DNA from: Amaurobius ferox
Taxonomy: Eukaryota; Arthropoda; Arachnida; Araneae; Amaurobiidae
Direction: 5' to 3'
NCBI GenBank assembly: GCA_951213105.1
Contig: OX578142.1
Location: forward strand, 2,992,649-3,056,648
DNA: 64,000 nt
This document shows positions 35,412 through 48,694 of this stretch, in pieces. The notes under the pieces were generated by a model, which did not search any database, was not told where the DNA came from, and saw only the letters and a program-made list of their open reading frames with translations. The position numbers were made by a program, and so were the translations under genes. Numbering within the stretch: position 1 is the stretch's first letter; each line of letters opens with the position of its first letter.

Positions 35412-38400
35412 ATGGTGCGAGGTCAGCTGATGACGTCAGAAACACAATATCTTGATCCAAAGACTCTTAATCCCCCGATGATATTTTCGATCAGCAAGAA
35501 ACCTATTTGTGTGAAAATTCATCAGGAACGTGCTAAAATATACAACAAACAAGTGAAAACATTAGCTACCAGAATTTTTTTTAATTCCATGGAACTATGG
35601 TTTATATTTAAGGAATGATATATATATATTGTAGTCCGCGATCGCATATTATGTATCTGATGCATTCTGCCGAAATGTTATCATTTGCTTAATCTGCTGG
35701 AGAAGGATTCGGGTTCGCATTCATGGATCCTGGGTGTAGCTTAGTTATCAGACGTTTGCGGTGAACGTTTGAGGCGACGGCTACCTAGGCCTGACTCAAT
35801 TGAGAAGTGAATGCTGGGCTCTAATATTTTGGCTATTTTTTGGCAAAAAGTTAGGGCCCCATCTTTAATATTAATGTTGGAACCAACTGAAAAACTCTCG
35901 AACGGCTGGCATAAAAAGGATTATTTGTGCTCGCTTTTCTTCCTCTCGGTCTGCTCCTCGAGGCGTGCGCGCAAAGTCCGCAGTCGCGGACGGCCGCCCC
36001 TTTGCTTTTCCCAGTTTCGCGCGCAGCGCGAAACTGGGAAAAAGGCCCCTCCCCGCGGCCGGGAGCGACGGAGGACTTCGCGCGCACGCCGAGAGGAGCA
36101 GACCGAGAGGAAGAAAAAAAACGGGGAAGATAGGGGAGAAATAGAAAAAAATCTGAGAGAGGGAGAGCGTGAGCGAGCAGATCTGAAACACAATGCATAT
36201 CAAAATGAAGGTATTTAAAAAGTGGACGTAGGGTTAAGCCCAGGGAAAATTTTCTCAGTTTTTCGATCCGGGGCTTAGTTTTCGAGATATTTTGATTTTT
36301 AAAGTTTATTATTTAAGAGTTAATTAAGGGGTCAATTAATTATTTCGTCGTAACCCGTTCACACAATATACCGAATTAATCAGCACGATGAGAGGAGTCC
36401 GAATCTCTCAAAATCTCGCGCTTATGTGTCCTGATACAGTCAGAAATTATTGTAAAGGGAGTAGCCAATCAGAACTCTAATAATCTATTCGATTCGATTG
36501 CCAACTCGCAATCCAGATAAAGATGGTGCGAGGTCAGCTGATGACGTCAGAAACACAATATCTTGATCCAAAGACTCTTAATCCCCCGATGATATTTTCG
36601 ATCAGCAAGAAACCTATTTGTGTGAAAATTCATCAGGAACGTGCTAAAATATACAACAAACAAGTGAAAACATTAGCTACCAGAATTTTTTTTAATTCCA
36701 TGGAACTATGGTTTATATTTAAGGAATGATATATATATATTGTAGTCCGCGATCGCATATTATGTATCTGATGCATTCTGCCGAAATGTTATCATTTGCT
36801 TAATCTGCTGGAGAAGGATTCGGGTTCGCATTCATGGATCCTGGGTGTAGCTTAGTTATCAGACGTTTGCGGTGAACGTTTGAGGCGACGGCTACCTAGG
36901 CCTGACTCAATTGAGAAGTGAATGCTGGGCTCTAATATTTTGGCTATTTTTTGGCAAAAAGTTAGGGCCCCATCTTTAATATTAATGTTGGAACCAACTG
37001 AAAAACTCTCGAACGGCTGGCATAAAAAGGATTATTTGTGCTCTCTTTTCTTCCTCTCGGTCTGCTCCTCGAGGCGTGCGCGCAAAGTCCGCAGTCGCGG
37101 ACGGCCGCCCCTTTGCTTTTCCCAGTTTCGCGCGCAGCGCGAAACTGGGAAAAAGGCCCCTCCCCGCGGCCGGGAGCGACGGAGGACTTCGCGCGCACGC
37201 CGAGAGGAGCAGACCGAGAGGAAGAAAAAAAACGGGGAAGATAGGGGAGAAATAGAAAAAAATCTGAGAGAGGGAGAGCGTGAGCGAGCAGATCTGAAAC
37301 ACAATGCATATCAAAATGAAGGTATTTAAAAAGTGGACGTAGGATTAAGCCCAGGGAAAATTTTCTCAGTTTTTCGATCCGGGGCTTAGTTTTCGAGATA
37401 TTTTGATTTTTAAAGTTTATTATTTAAGAGTTAATTAAGGGGTCAATTAATTATTTCGTCGTAACCCGTTCACACAATATACCGAATTAATCAGCACGAT
37501 GAGAGGAGTCCGAATCTCTCAAAATCTCGCGCTTATGTGTCCTGATACAGTCAGAAATTATTGTAAAGGGAGTAGCCAATCAGAACTCTAATAATCTATT
37601 CGATTCGATTGCCAACTCGCAATCCAGATAAAGATGGTGCGAGGTCAGCTGATGACGTCAGAAACACAATATCTTGATCCAAAGACTCTTAATCCCCCGA
37701 TGATATTTTCGATCAGCAAGAAACCTATTTGTGTGAAAATTCATCAGGAACGTGCTAAAATATACAACAAACAAGTGAAAGCATTAGCTACCAGAATTTT
37801 TTTTAATTCCATGGAACTATGGTTTATATTTAAGGAATGATATATATATATTGTAGTCCGCGATCGCATATTATGTATCTGATGCATTCTGCCGAAATGT
37901 TATCATTTGCTTAATCTGCTGGAGAAGGATTCGGGTTCGCATTCATGGATCCTGGGTGTAGCTTAGTTATCAGACGTTTGAGGCGACGGCTACCTAGGCC
38001 TGACTCAATTGAGAAGTGAATGCTGGGCTCTAATATTTTGGCTATTTTTTGGCAAAAAGTTAGGGCCCCATCTTTAATATTAATGTTGGAACCAACTGAA
38101 AAACTCTCGAACGGCTGGCATAAAAAGGATTATTTGTGCTCTCTTTTCTTCCTCTCGGTCTGCTCCTCGAGGCGTGCGCGCAAAGTCCGCAGTCGCGGAC
38201 GGCCGCCCCTTTGCTTTTCCCAGTTTCGCGCGCAGCGCGAAACTGGGAAAAAGGCCCCTCCCCGCGGCCGGGAGCGACGGAGGACTTCGCGCGCACGCCG
38301 AGAGGAGCAGACCGAGAGGAAGAAAAAAAACGGGGAAGATAGGGGAGAAATAGAAAAAAATCTGAGAGAGGGAGAGCGTGAGCGAGCAGATCTGAAACAC

Positions 38401-41400
38401 AATGCATATCAAAATGAAGGTATTTAAAAAGTGGACGTAGGGTTAAGCCCAGGGAAAATTTTCTCAGTTTTTCGATCCGGGGCTTAGTTTTCGAGATATT
38501 TTGATTTTTAAAGTTTATTATTTAAGAGTTAATTAAGGGGTCAATTAATTATTTCGTCGTAACCCGTTCACACAATATACCGAATTAATCAGCACGATGA
38601 GAGGAGTCCGAATCTCTCAAAATCTCGCGCTTATGTGTCCTGATACAGTCAGAAATTATTGTAAAGGGAGTAGCCAATCAGAACTCTAATAATCTATTCG
38701 ATTCGATTGCCAACTCGCAATCCAGATAAAGATGGTGCGAGGTCAGCTGATGACGTCAGAAACACAATATCTTGATCCAAAGACTCTTAATCCCCCGATG
38801 ATATTTTCGATCAGCAAGAAACCTATTTGTGTGAAAATTCATCAGGAACGTGCTAAAATATACAACAAACAAGTGAAAACATTAGCTACCAGAATTTTTT
38901 TTAATTCCATGGAACTATGGTTTATATTTAAGGAATGATATATATATATTGTAGTCCGCGATCGCATATTATGTATCTGATGCATTCTGCCGAAATGTTA
39001 TCATTTGCTTAATCTGCTGGAGAAGGATTCGGGTTCGCATTCATGGATCCTGGGTGTAGCTTAGTTATCAGACGTTTGCGGTGAACGTTTGAGGCGACGG
39101 CTACCTAGGCCTGACTCAATTGAGAAGTGAATGCTGGGCTCTAATATTTTGGCTATTTTTTGGCAAAAAGTTAGGGCCCCATCTTTAATATTAATGTTGG
39201 AACCAACTGAAAAACTCTCGAACGGCTGGCATAAAAAGGATTATTTGTGCTCTCTTTTCTTCCTCTCGGTCTGCTCCTCGAGGCGTGCGCGCAAAGTCCG
39301 CAGTCGCGGACGGCCGCCCCTTTGCTTTTCCCAGTTTCGCGCGCAGCGCGAAACTGGGAAAAAGGCCCCTCCCCGCGGCCGGGAGCGACGGAGGACTTCG
39401 CGCGCACGCCGAGAGGAGCAGACCGAGAGGAAGAAAAAAAACGGGGAAGATAGGGGAGAAATAGAAAAAAATCTGAGAGAGGGAGAGCGTGAGCGAGCAG
39501 ATCTGAAACACAATGCATATCAAAATGAAGGTATTTAAAAAGTGGACGTAGGGTTAAGCCCAGGGAAAATTTTCTCAGTTTTTCGATCCGGGGCTTAGTT
39601 TTCGAGATATTTTGATTTTTAAAGTTTATTATTTAAGAGTTAATTAAGGGGTCAATTAATTATTTCGTCGTAACCCGTTCACACAATATACCGAATTAAT
39701 CAGCACGATGAGAGGAGTCCGAATCTCTCAAAATCTCGCGCTTATGTGTCCTGATACAGTCAGAAATTATTGTAAAGGGAGTAGCCAATCAGAACTCTAA
39801 TAATCTATTCGATTCGATTGCCAACTCGCAATCCAGATAAAGATGGTGCGAGGTCAGCTGATGACGTCAGAAACACAATATCTTGATCCAAAGACTCTTA
39901 ATCCCCCGATGATATTTTCGATCAGCAAGAAACCTATTTGTGTGAAAATTCATCAGGAACGTGCTAAAATATACAACAAACAAGTGAAAACATTAGCTAC
40001 CAGAATTTTTTTTTAATTCCATGGAACTATGGTTTATATTTAAGGAATGATATATATATATTGTAGTCCGCGATCGCATATTATGTATCTGATGCATTCT
40101 GCCGAAATGTTATCATTTGCTTAATCTGCTGGAGAAGGATTCGGGTTCGCATTCATGGATCCTGGGTGTAGCTTAGTTATCAGACGTTTGAGGCGACGGC
40201 TACCTAGGCCTGACTCAATTGAGAAGTGAATGCTGGGCTCTAATATTTTGGCTATTTTTTGGCAAAAAGTTAGGGCCCCATCTTTAATATTAATGTTGGA
40301 ACCAACTGAAAAACTCTCGAACGGCTGGCATAAAAAGGATTATTTGTGCTCTCTTTTCTTCCTCTCGGTCTGCTCCTCGAGGCGTGCGCGCAAAGTCCGC
40401 AGTCGCGGACGGCCGCCCCTTTGCTTTTCCCAGTTTCGCGCGCAGCGCGAAACTGGGAAAAAGGCCCCTCCCCGCGGCCGGGAGCGACGGAGGACTTCGC
40501 GCGCACGCCGAGAGGAGCAGACCGAGAGGAAGAAAAAAAACGGGGAAGATAGGGGAGAAATAGAAAAAAATCTGAGAGAGGGAGAGCGTGAGCGAGCAGA
40601 TCTGAAACACAATGCATATCAAAATGAAGGTATTTAAAAAGTGGACGTAGGGTTAAGCCCAGGGAAAATTTTCTCAGTTTTTCGATCCGGGGCTTAGTTT
40701 TCGAGATATTTTGATTTTTAAAGTTTATTATTTAAGAGTTAATTAAGGGGTCAATTAATTATTTCGTCGTAACCCGTTCACACAATATACCGAATTAATC
40801 AGCACGATGAGAGGAGTCCGAATCTCTCAAAATCTCGCGCTTATGTGTCCTGATACAGTCAGAAATTATTGTAAAGGGAGTAGCCAATCAGAACTCTAAT
40901 AATCTATTCGATTCGATTGCCAACTCGCAATCCAGATAAAGATGGTGCGAGGTCAGCTGATGACGTCAGAAACACAATATCTTGATCCAAAGACTCTTAA
41001 TCCCCCGATGATATTTTCGATCAGCAAGAAACCTATTTGTGTGAAAATTCATCAGGAACGTGCTAAAATATACAACAAACAAGTGAAAACATTAGCTACC
41101 AGAATTTTTTTTTAATTCCATGGAACTATGGTTTATATTTAAGGAATGATATATATATATTGTAGTCCGCGATCGCATATTATGTATCTGATGCATTCTG
41201 CCGAAATGTTATCATTTGCTTAATCTGCTGGAGAAGGATTCGGGTTCGCATTCATGGATCCTGGGTGTAGCTTAGTTATCAGACGTTTGCGGTGAACGTT
41301 TGAGGCGACGGCTACCTAGGCCTGACTCAATTGAGAAGTGAATGCCGGGCTCTAATATTTTGGCTATTTTTTGGCAAAAAGTTAGGGCCCCATCTTTAAT

Positions 41401-42053
41401 ATTAATGTTGGAACCAACTGAAAAACTCTCGAACGGCTGGCATAAAAAGGATTATTTGTGCTCTCTTTTCTTCCTCTCGGTCTGCTCCTCGAGGCGTGCG
41501 CGCAAAGTCCGCAGTCGCGGACGGCCGCCCCTTTGCTTTTCCCAGTTTCGCGCGCAGCGCGAAACTGGGAAAAAGGCCCCTCCCCGCGGCCGGGAGCGAC
41601 GGAGGACTTCGCGCGCACGCCGAGAGGAGCAGACCGAGAGGAAGAAAAAAAACGGGGAAGATAGGGGAGAAATAGAAAAAAATCTGAGAGAGGGAGAGCG
41701 TGAGCGAGCAGATCTGAAACACAATGCATATCAAAATGAAGGTATTTAAAAAGTGGACGTAGGGTTAAGCCCAGGGAAAATTTTCTCAGTTTTTCGATCC
41801 GGGGCTTAGTTTTCGAGATATTTTGATTTTTAAAGTTTATTATTTAAGAGTTAATTAAGGGGACAATTAATTATTTCGTCGTAACCCGTTCACACAATAT
41901 ACCGAATTAATCAGCACGATGAGAGGAGTCCGAATCTCTCAAAATCTCGCGCTTATGTGTCCTGATACAGTCAGAAATTATTGTAAAGGGAGTAGCCAAT
42001 CAGAACTCTAATAATCTATTCGATTCGATTGCCAACTCGCAATCCAGATAAAG
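35412..42053 (+). repeat. Block: mixed full monomers
   Basis: Markers 35811 (GCTCGCTTTTC variant), 36922, 38020 (short, GTGAAAGCA), 39131, 40230 (short, 9-T) and 41342 (long, 9-T, CCGGG, with GGGGACAATT for GGGGTCAATT downstream). No clear higher-order period. Confidence 0.88.
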
Positions 42054-44861
42054 ATGGTGCGAGGTCAGCTGATGACGTCAGAAACACAATATCTTGATCC
42101 AAAGACTCTTAATCCCCCGATGATATTTTCGATCAGCAAGAAACCTATTTGTGTGAAAATTCATCAGGAACGTGCTAAAATATACAACAAACAAGTGAAA
42201 GCATTAGCTACCAGAATTTTTTTTAATTCCATGGAACTATGGTTTATATTTAAGGAATGATATATATATATTGTAGTCCGCGATCGCATATTATGTATCT
42301 GATGCATTCTGCCGAAATGTTATCATTTGCTTAATCTGCTGGAGAAGGATTCGGGTTCGCATTCATGGATCCTGGGTGTAGCTTAGTTATCAGACGTTTG
42401 CGGTGAACGTTTGAGGCGACGGCTACCTAGGCCTGACTCAATTGAGAAGTGAATGCTGGGCTCTAATATTTTGGCTATTTTTTGGCAAAAAGTTAGGGCC
42501 CCATCTTTAATATTAATGTTGGAACCAACTGAAAAACTCTCGAACGGCTGGCATAAAAAGGATTATTTGTGCTCTCTTTTCTTCCTCTCGGTCTGCTCCT
42601 CGAGGCGTGCGCGCAAAGTCCGCAGTCGCGGACGGCCGCCCCTTTGCTTTTCCCAGTTTCGCGCGCAGCGCGAAACTGGGAAAAAGGCCCCTCCCCGCGG
42701 TCGGGAGCGACGGAGGACTTCGCGCGCACGCCGAGAGGAGCAGACCGAGAGGAAGAAAAAAAACGGGGAAGATAGGGGAGAAATAGAAAAAAATCTGAGA
42801 GAGGGAGAGCGTGAGCGAGCAGATCTGAAACACAATGCATATCAAAATGAAGGTATTTAAAAAGTGGACGTAGGGTTAAGCCCAGGGAAAATTTTCTCAG
42901 TTTTTCGATCCGGGGCTTAGTTTTCGAGATATTTTGATTTTTAAAGTTTATTATTTAAGAGTTAATTAAGGGGTCAATTAATTATTTCGTCGTAACCCGT
43001 TCACACAATATACCGAATTAATCAGCACGATGAGAGGAGTCCGAATCTCTCAAAATCTCGCGCTTATGTGTCCTGATACAGTCAGAAATTATTGTAAAGG
43101 GAGTAGCCAATCAGAACTCTAATAATCTATTCGATTCGATTGCCAACTCGCAATCCAGATAAAGATGGTGCGAGGTCAGCTGATGACGTCAGAAACACAA
43201 TATCTTGATCCAAAGACTCTTAATCCCCCGATGATATTTTCGATCAGCAAGAAACCTATTTGTGTGAAAATTCATCAGGAACGTGCTAAAATATACAACA
43301 AACAAGTGAAAACATTAGCTACCAGAATTTTTTTTAATTCCATGGAACTATGGTTTATATTTAAGGAATGATATATATATATTGTAGTCCGCGATCGCAT
43401 ATTATGTATCTGATGCATTCTGCCGAAATGTTATCATTTGCTTAATCTGCTGGAGAAGGATTCGGGTTCGCATTCATGGATCCTGGGTGTAGCTTAGTTA
43501 TCAGACGTTTGCGGTGAACGTTTGAGGCGACGGCTACCTAGGTCTGACTCAATTGAGAAGTGAATGCTGGGCTCTAATATTTTGGCTATTTTTTGGCAAA
43601 AAGTTAGGGCCCCATCTTTAATATTAATGTTGGAACCAACTGAAAAACTCTCGAACGGCTGGCATAAAAAGGATTATTTGTGCTCTCTTTTCTTCCTCTC
43701 GGTCTGCTCCTCGAGGCGTGCGCGCAAAGTCCGCAGTCGCGGACGGCCGCCCCTTTGCTTTTCCCAGTTTCGCGCGCAGCGCGAAACTGGGAAAAAGGCC
43801 CCTCCCCGCGGCCGGGAGCGACGGAGGACTTCGCGCGCACGCCGAGAGGAGCAGACCGAGAGGAAGAAAAAAAACGGGGAAGATAGGGGAGAAATAGAAA
43901 AAAATCTGAGAGAGGGAGAGCGTGAGCGAGCAGATCTGAAACACAATGCATATCAAAATGAAGGTATTTAAAAAGTGGACGTAGGGTTAAGCCCAGGGAA
44001 AATTTTCTCAGTTTTTCGATCCGGGGCTTAGTTTTCGAGATATTTTGATTTTTAAAGTTTATTATTTAAGAGTTAATTAAGGGGTCAATTAATTATTTCG
44101 TCGTAACCCGTTCACACAATATACCGAATTAATCAGCACGATGAGAGGAGTCCGAATCTCTCAAAATCTCGCGCTTATGTGTCCTGATACAGTCAGAAAT
44201 TATTGTAAAGGGAGTAGCCAATCAGAACTCTAATAATCTATTCGATTCGATTGCCAACTCGCAATCCAGATAAAGATGGTGCGAGGTCAGCTGATGACGT
44301 CAGAAACACAATATCTTGATCCAAAGACTCTTAATCCCCCGATGATATTTTCGATCAGCAAGAAACCTATTTGTGTGAAAATTCATCAGGAACGTGCTAA
44401 AATATACAACAAACAAGTGAAAACATTAGCTACCAGAATTTTTTTTTAATTCCATGGAACTATGGTTTATATTTAAGGAATGATATATATATATTGTAGT
44501 CCGCGATCGCATATTATGTATCTGATGCATTCTGCCGAAATGTTATCATTTGCTTAATCTGCTGGAGAAGGATTCGGGTTCGCATTCATGGATCCTGGGT
44601 GTAGCTTAGTTATCAGACGTTTGAGGCGACGGCTACCTAGGCCTGACTCAATTGAGAAGTGAATGCTGGGCTCTAATATTTTGGCTATTTTTTGGCAAAA
44701 AGTTAGGGCCCCATCTTTAATATTAATGTTGGAACCAACTGAAAAACTCTCGAACGGCTGGCATAAAAAGGATTATTTGTGCTCTCTTTTCTTCCTCTCG
44801 GTCTGCTCCTCGAGGCGTGCGCGCAAAGTCCGCAGTCGCGGACGGCCGCCCCTTTGCCTTT

Positions 44862-44890
44862 CCCAGTTTCGCGCTGCGCGCGAAACTGGG
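44862..44890. repeat. Palindrome tip with inverted loop (TGC), third context
   Basis: Flipped loop TGC in a short-form, 9-T monomer (marker 44663). This copy also has T to C just before the tip (TTTGCCTTTCCC), not seen in the other flipped copies. Confidence 0.93.
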
Positions 44891-47800
44891 AAAAAGGCCC
44901 CTCCCCGCGGCCGGGAGCGACGGAGGACTTCGCGCGCACGCCGAGAGGAGCAGACCGAGAGGAAGAAAAAAAACGGGGAAGATAGGGGAGAAATAGAAAA
45001 AAATCTGAGAGAGGGAGAGCGTGAGCGAGCAGATCTGAAACACAATGCATATCAAAATGAAGGTATTTAAAAAGTGGACGTAGGGTTAAGCCCAGGGAAA
45101 ATTTTCTCAGTTTTTCGATCCGGGGCTTAGTTTTCGAGATATTTTGATTTTTAAAGTTTATTATTTAAGAGTTAATTAAGGGGTCAATTAATTATTTCGT
45201 CGTAACCCGTTCACACAATATACCGAATTAATCAGCACGATGAGAGGAGTCCGAATCTCTCAAAATCTCGCGCTTATGTGTCCTGATACAGTCAGAAATT
45301 ATTGTAAAGGGAGTAGCCAATCAGAACTCTAATAATCTATTCGATTCGATTGCCAACTCGCAATCCAGATAAAGATGGTGCGAGGTCAGCTGATGACGTC
45401 AGAAACACAATATCTTGATCCAAAGACTCTTAATCCCCCGATGATATTTTCGATCAGCAAGAAACCTATTTGTGTGAAAATTCATCAGGAACGTGCTAAA
45501 ATATACAACAAACAAGTGAAAGCATTAGCTACCAGAATTTTTTTTAATTCCATGGAACTATGGTTTATATTTAAGGAATGATATATATATATTGTAGTCC
45601 GCGATCGCATATTATGTATCTGATGCATTCTGCCGAAATGTTATCATTTGCTTAATCTGCTGGAGAAGGATTCGGGTTCGCATTCATGGATCCTGGGTGT
45701 AGCTTAGTTATCAGACGTTTGCGGTGAACGTTTGAGGCGACGGCTACCTAGGCCTGACTCAATTGAGAAGTGAATGCTGGGCTCTAATATTTTGGCTATT
45801 TTTTGGCAAAAAGTTAGGGCCCCATCTTTAATATTAATGTTGGAACCAACTGAAAAACTCTCGAACGGCTGGCATAAAAAGGATTATTTGTGCTCTCTTT
45901 TCTTCCTCTCGGTCTGCTCCTCGAGGCGTGCGCGCAAAGTCCGCAGTCGCGGACGGCCGCCCCTTTGCTTTTCCCAGTTTCGCGCGCAGCGCGAAACTGG
46001 GAAAAAGGCCCCTCCCCGCGGTCGGGAGCGACGGAGGACTTCGCGCGCACGCCGAGAGGAGCAGACCGAGAGGAAGAAAAAAAACGGGGAAGATAGGGGA
46101 GAAATAGAAAAAAATCTGAGAGAGGGAGAGCGTGAGCGAGCAGATCTGAAACACAATGCATATCAAAATGAAGGTATTTAAAAAGTGGACGTAGGGTTAA
46201 GCCCAGGGAAAATTTTCTCAGTTTTTCGATCCGGGGCTTAGTTTTCGAGATATTTTGATTTTTAAAGTTTATTATTTAAGAGTTAATTAAGGGGTCAATT
46301 AATTATTTCGTCGTAACCCGTTCACACAATATACCGAATTAATCAGCACGATGAGAGGAGTCCGAATCTCTCAAAATCTCGCGCTTATGTGTCCTGATAC
46401 AGTCAGAAATTATTGTAAAGGGAGTAGCCAATCAGAACTCTAATAATCTATTCGATTCGATTGCCAACTCGCAATCCAGATAAAGATGGTGCGAGGTCAG
46501 CTGATGACGTCAGAAACACAATATCTTGATCCAAAGACTCTTAATCCCCCGATGATATTTTCGATCAGCAAGAAACCTATTTGTGTGAAAATTCATCAGG
46601 AACGTGCTAAAATATACAACAAACAAGTGAAAACATTAGCTACCAGAATTTTTTTTAATTCCATGGAACTATGGTTTATATTTAAGGAATGATATATATA
46701 TATTGTAGTCCGCGATCGCATATTATGTATCTGATGCATTCTGCCGAAATGTTATCATTTGCTTAATCTGCTGGAGAAGGATTCGGGTTCGCATTCATGG
46801 ATCCTGGGTGTAGCTTAGTTATCAGACGTTTGCGGTGAACGTTTGAGGCGACGGCTACCTAGGCCTGACTCAATTGAGAAGTGAATGCTGGGCTCTAATA
46901 TTTTGGCTATTTTTTGGCAAAAAGTTAGGGCCCCATCTTTAATATTAATGTTGGAACCAACTGAAAAACTCTCGAACGGCTGGCATAAAAAGGATTATTT
47001 GTGCTCTCTTTTCTTCCTCTCGGTCTGCTCCTCGAGGCGTGCGCGCAAAGTCCGCAGTCGCGGACGGCCGCCCCTTTGCTTTTCCCAGTTTCGCGCGCAG
47101 CGCGAAACTGGGAAAAAGGCCCCTCCCCGCGGCCGGGAGCGACGGAGGACTTCGCGCGCTCGCCGAGAGGAGCAGACCGAGAGGAAGAAAAAAAACGGGG
47201 AAGATAGGGGAGAAATAGAAAAAAATCTGAGAGAGGGAGAGCGTGAGCGAGCAGATCTGAAACACAATGCATATCAAAATGAAGGTATTTAAAAAGTGGA
47301 CGTAGGGTTAAGCCCAGGGAAAATTTTCTCAGTTTTTCGATCCGGGGCTTAGTTTTCGAGATATTTTGATTTTTAAAGTTTATTATTTAAGAGTTAATTA
47401 AGGGGTCAATTAATTATTTCGTCGTAACCCGTTCACACAATATACCGAATTAATCAGCACGATGAGAGGAGTCCGAATCTCTCAAAATCTCGCGCTTATG
47501 TGTCCTGATACAGTCAGAAATTATTGTAAAGGGAGTAGCCAATCAGAACTCTAATAATCTATTCGATTCGATTGCCAACTCGCAATCCAGATAAAGATGG
47601 TGCGAGGTCAGCTGATGACGTCAGAAACACAATATCTTGATCCAAAGACTCTTAATCCCCCGATGATATTTTCGATCAGCAAGAAACCTATTTGTGTGAA
47701 AATTCATCAGGAACGTGCTAAAATATACAACAAACAAGTGAAAGCATTAGCTACCAGAATTTTTTTTAATTCCATGGAACTATGGTTTATATTTAAGGAA

Positions 47801-48181
47801 TGATATATATATATTGTAGTCCGCGATCGCATATTATGTATCTGATGCATTCTGCCGAAATGTTATCATTTGCTTAATCTGCTGGAGAAGGATTCGGGTT
47901 CGCATTCATGGATCCTGGGTGTAGCTTAGTTATCAGACGTTTGAGGCGACGGCTACCTAGGCCTGACTCAATTGAGAAGTGAATGCTGGGCTCTAATATT
48001 TTGGCTATTTTTTGGCAAAAAGTTAGGGCCCCATCTTTAATATTAATGTTGGAACCAACTGAAAAACTCTCGAACGGCTGGCATAAAAAGGATTATTTGT
48101 GCTCTCTTTTCTTCCTCTCGGTCTGCTCCTCGAGGCGTGCGCGCAAAGTCCGCAGTCGCGGACGGCCGCCCCTTTGCTTTT

Positions 48182-48210
48182 CCCAGTTTCGCGCTGTGCG
48201 CGAAACTGGG
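48182..48210. repeat. Palindrome tip with inverted loop, TGT variant
   Basis: The loop reads TGT, which is the inverted TGC with an extra C-to-T change at a CpG. Short-form monomer with GTGAAAGCA upstream (marker 47983), in the third position of a trimeric repeat. Confidence 0.92.
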
Positions 48211-48694
48211 AAAAAGGCCCCTCCCCGCGGCCGGGAGCGACGGAGGACTTCGCGCGCACGCCGAGAGGAGCAGACCGAGAGGAAGAAAAAAAACGGGGAA
48301 GATAGGGGAGAAATAGAAAAAAATCTGAGAGAGGGAGAGCGTGAGCGAGCAGATCTGAAACACAATGCATATCAAAATGAAGGTATTTAAAAAGTGGACG
48401 TAGGGTTAAGCCCAGGGAAAATTTTCTCAGTTTTTCGATCCGGGGCTTAGTTTTCGAGATATTTTGATTTTTAAAGTTTATTATTTAAGAGTTAATTAAG
48501 GGGTCAATTAATTATTTCGTCGTAACCCGTTCACACAATATACCGAATTAATCAGCACGATGAGAGGAGTCCGAATCTCTCAAAATCTCGCGCTTATGTG
48601 TCCTGATACAGTCAGAAATTATTGTAAAGGGAGTAGCCAATCAGAACTCTAATAATCTATTCGATTCGATTGCCAACTCGCAATCCAGATAAAG

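Larger units (their letters stand above)
42054..48694 (+). repeat. Block: 3.32-kb trimer, two copies
   Basis: 42054-45374 and 45375-48694. Each has a long GTGAAAGCA unit with GCGGTCGGG (markers 42453, 45774), a long 8-T unit (43564, 46885), and a short unit with a flipped tip (44663, 47983). The third members differ in T-run length, the G/A site and loop sequence (TGC versus TGT), so they are not simple recent copies. The unit at 46885 also has GCGCTCGCC. Confidence 0.83.
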
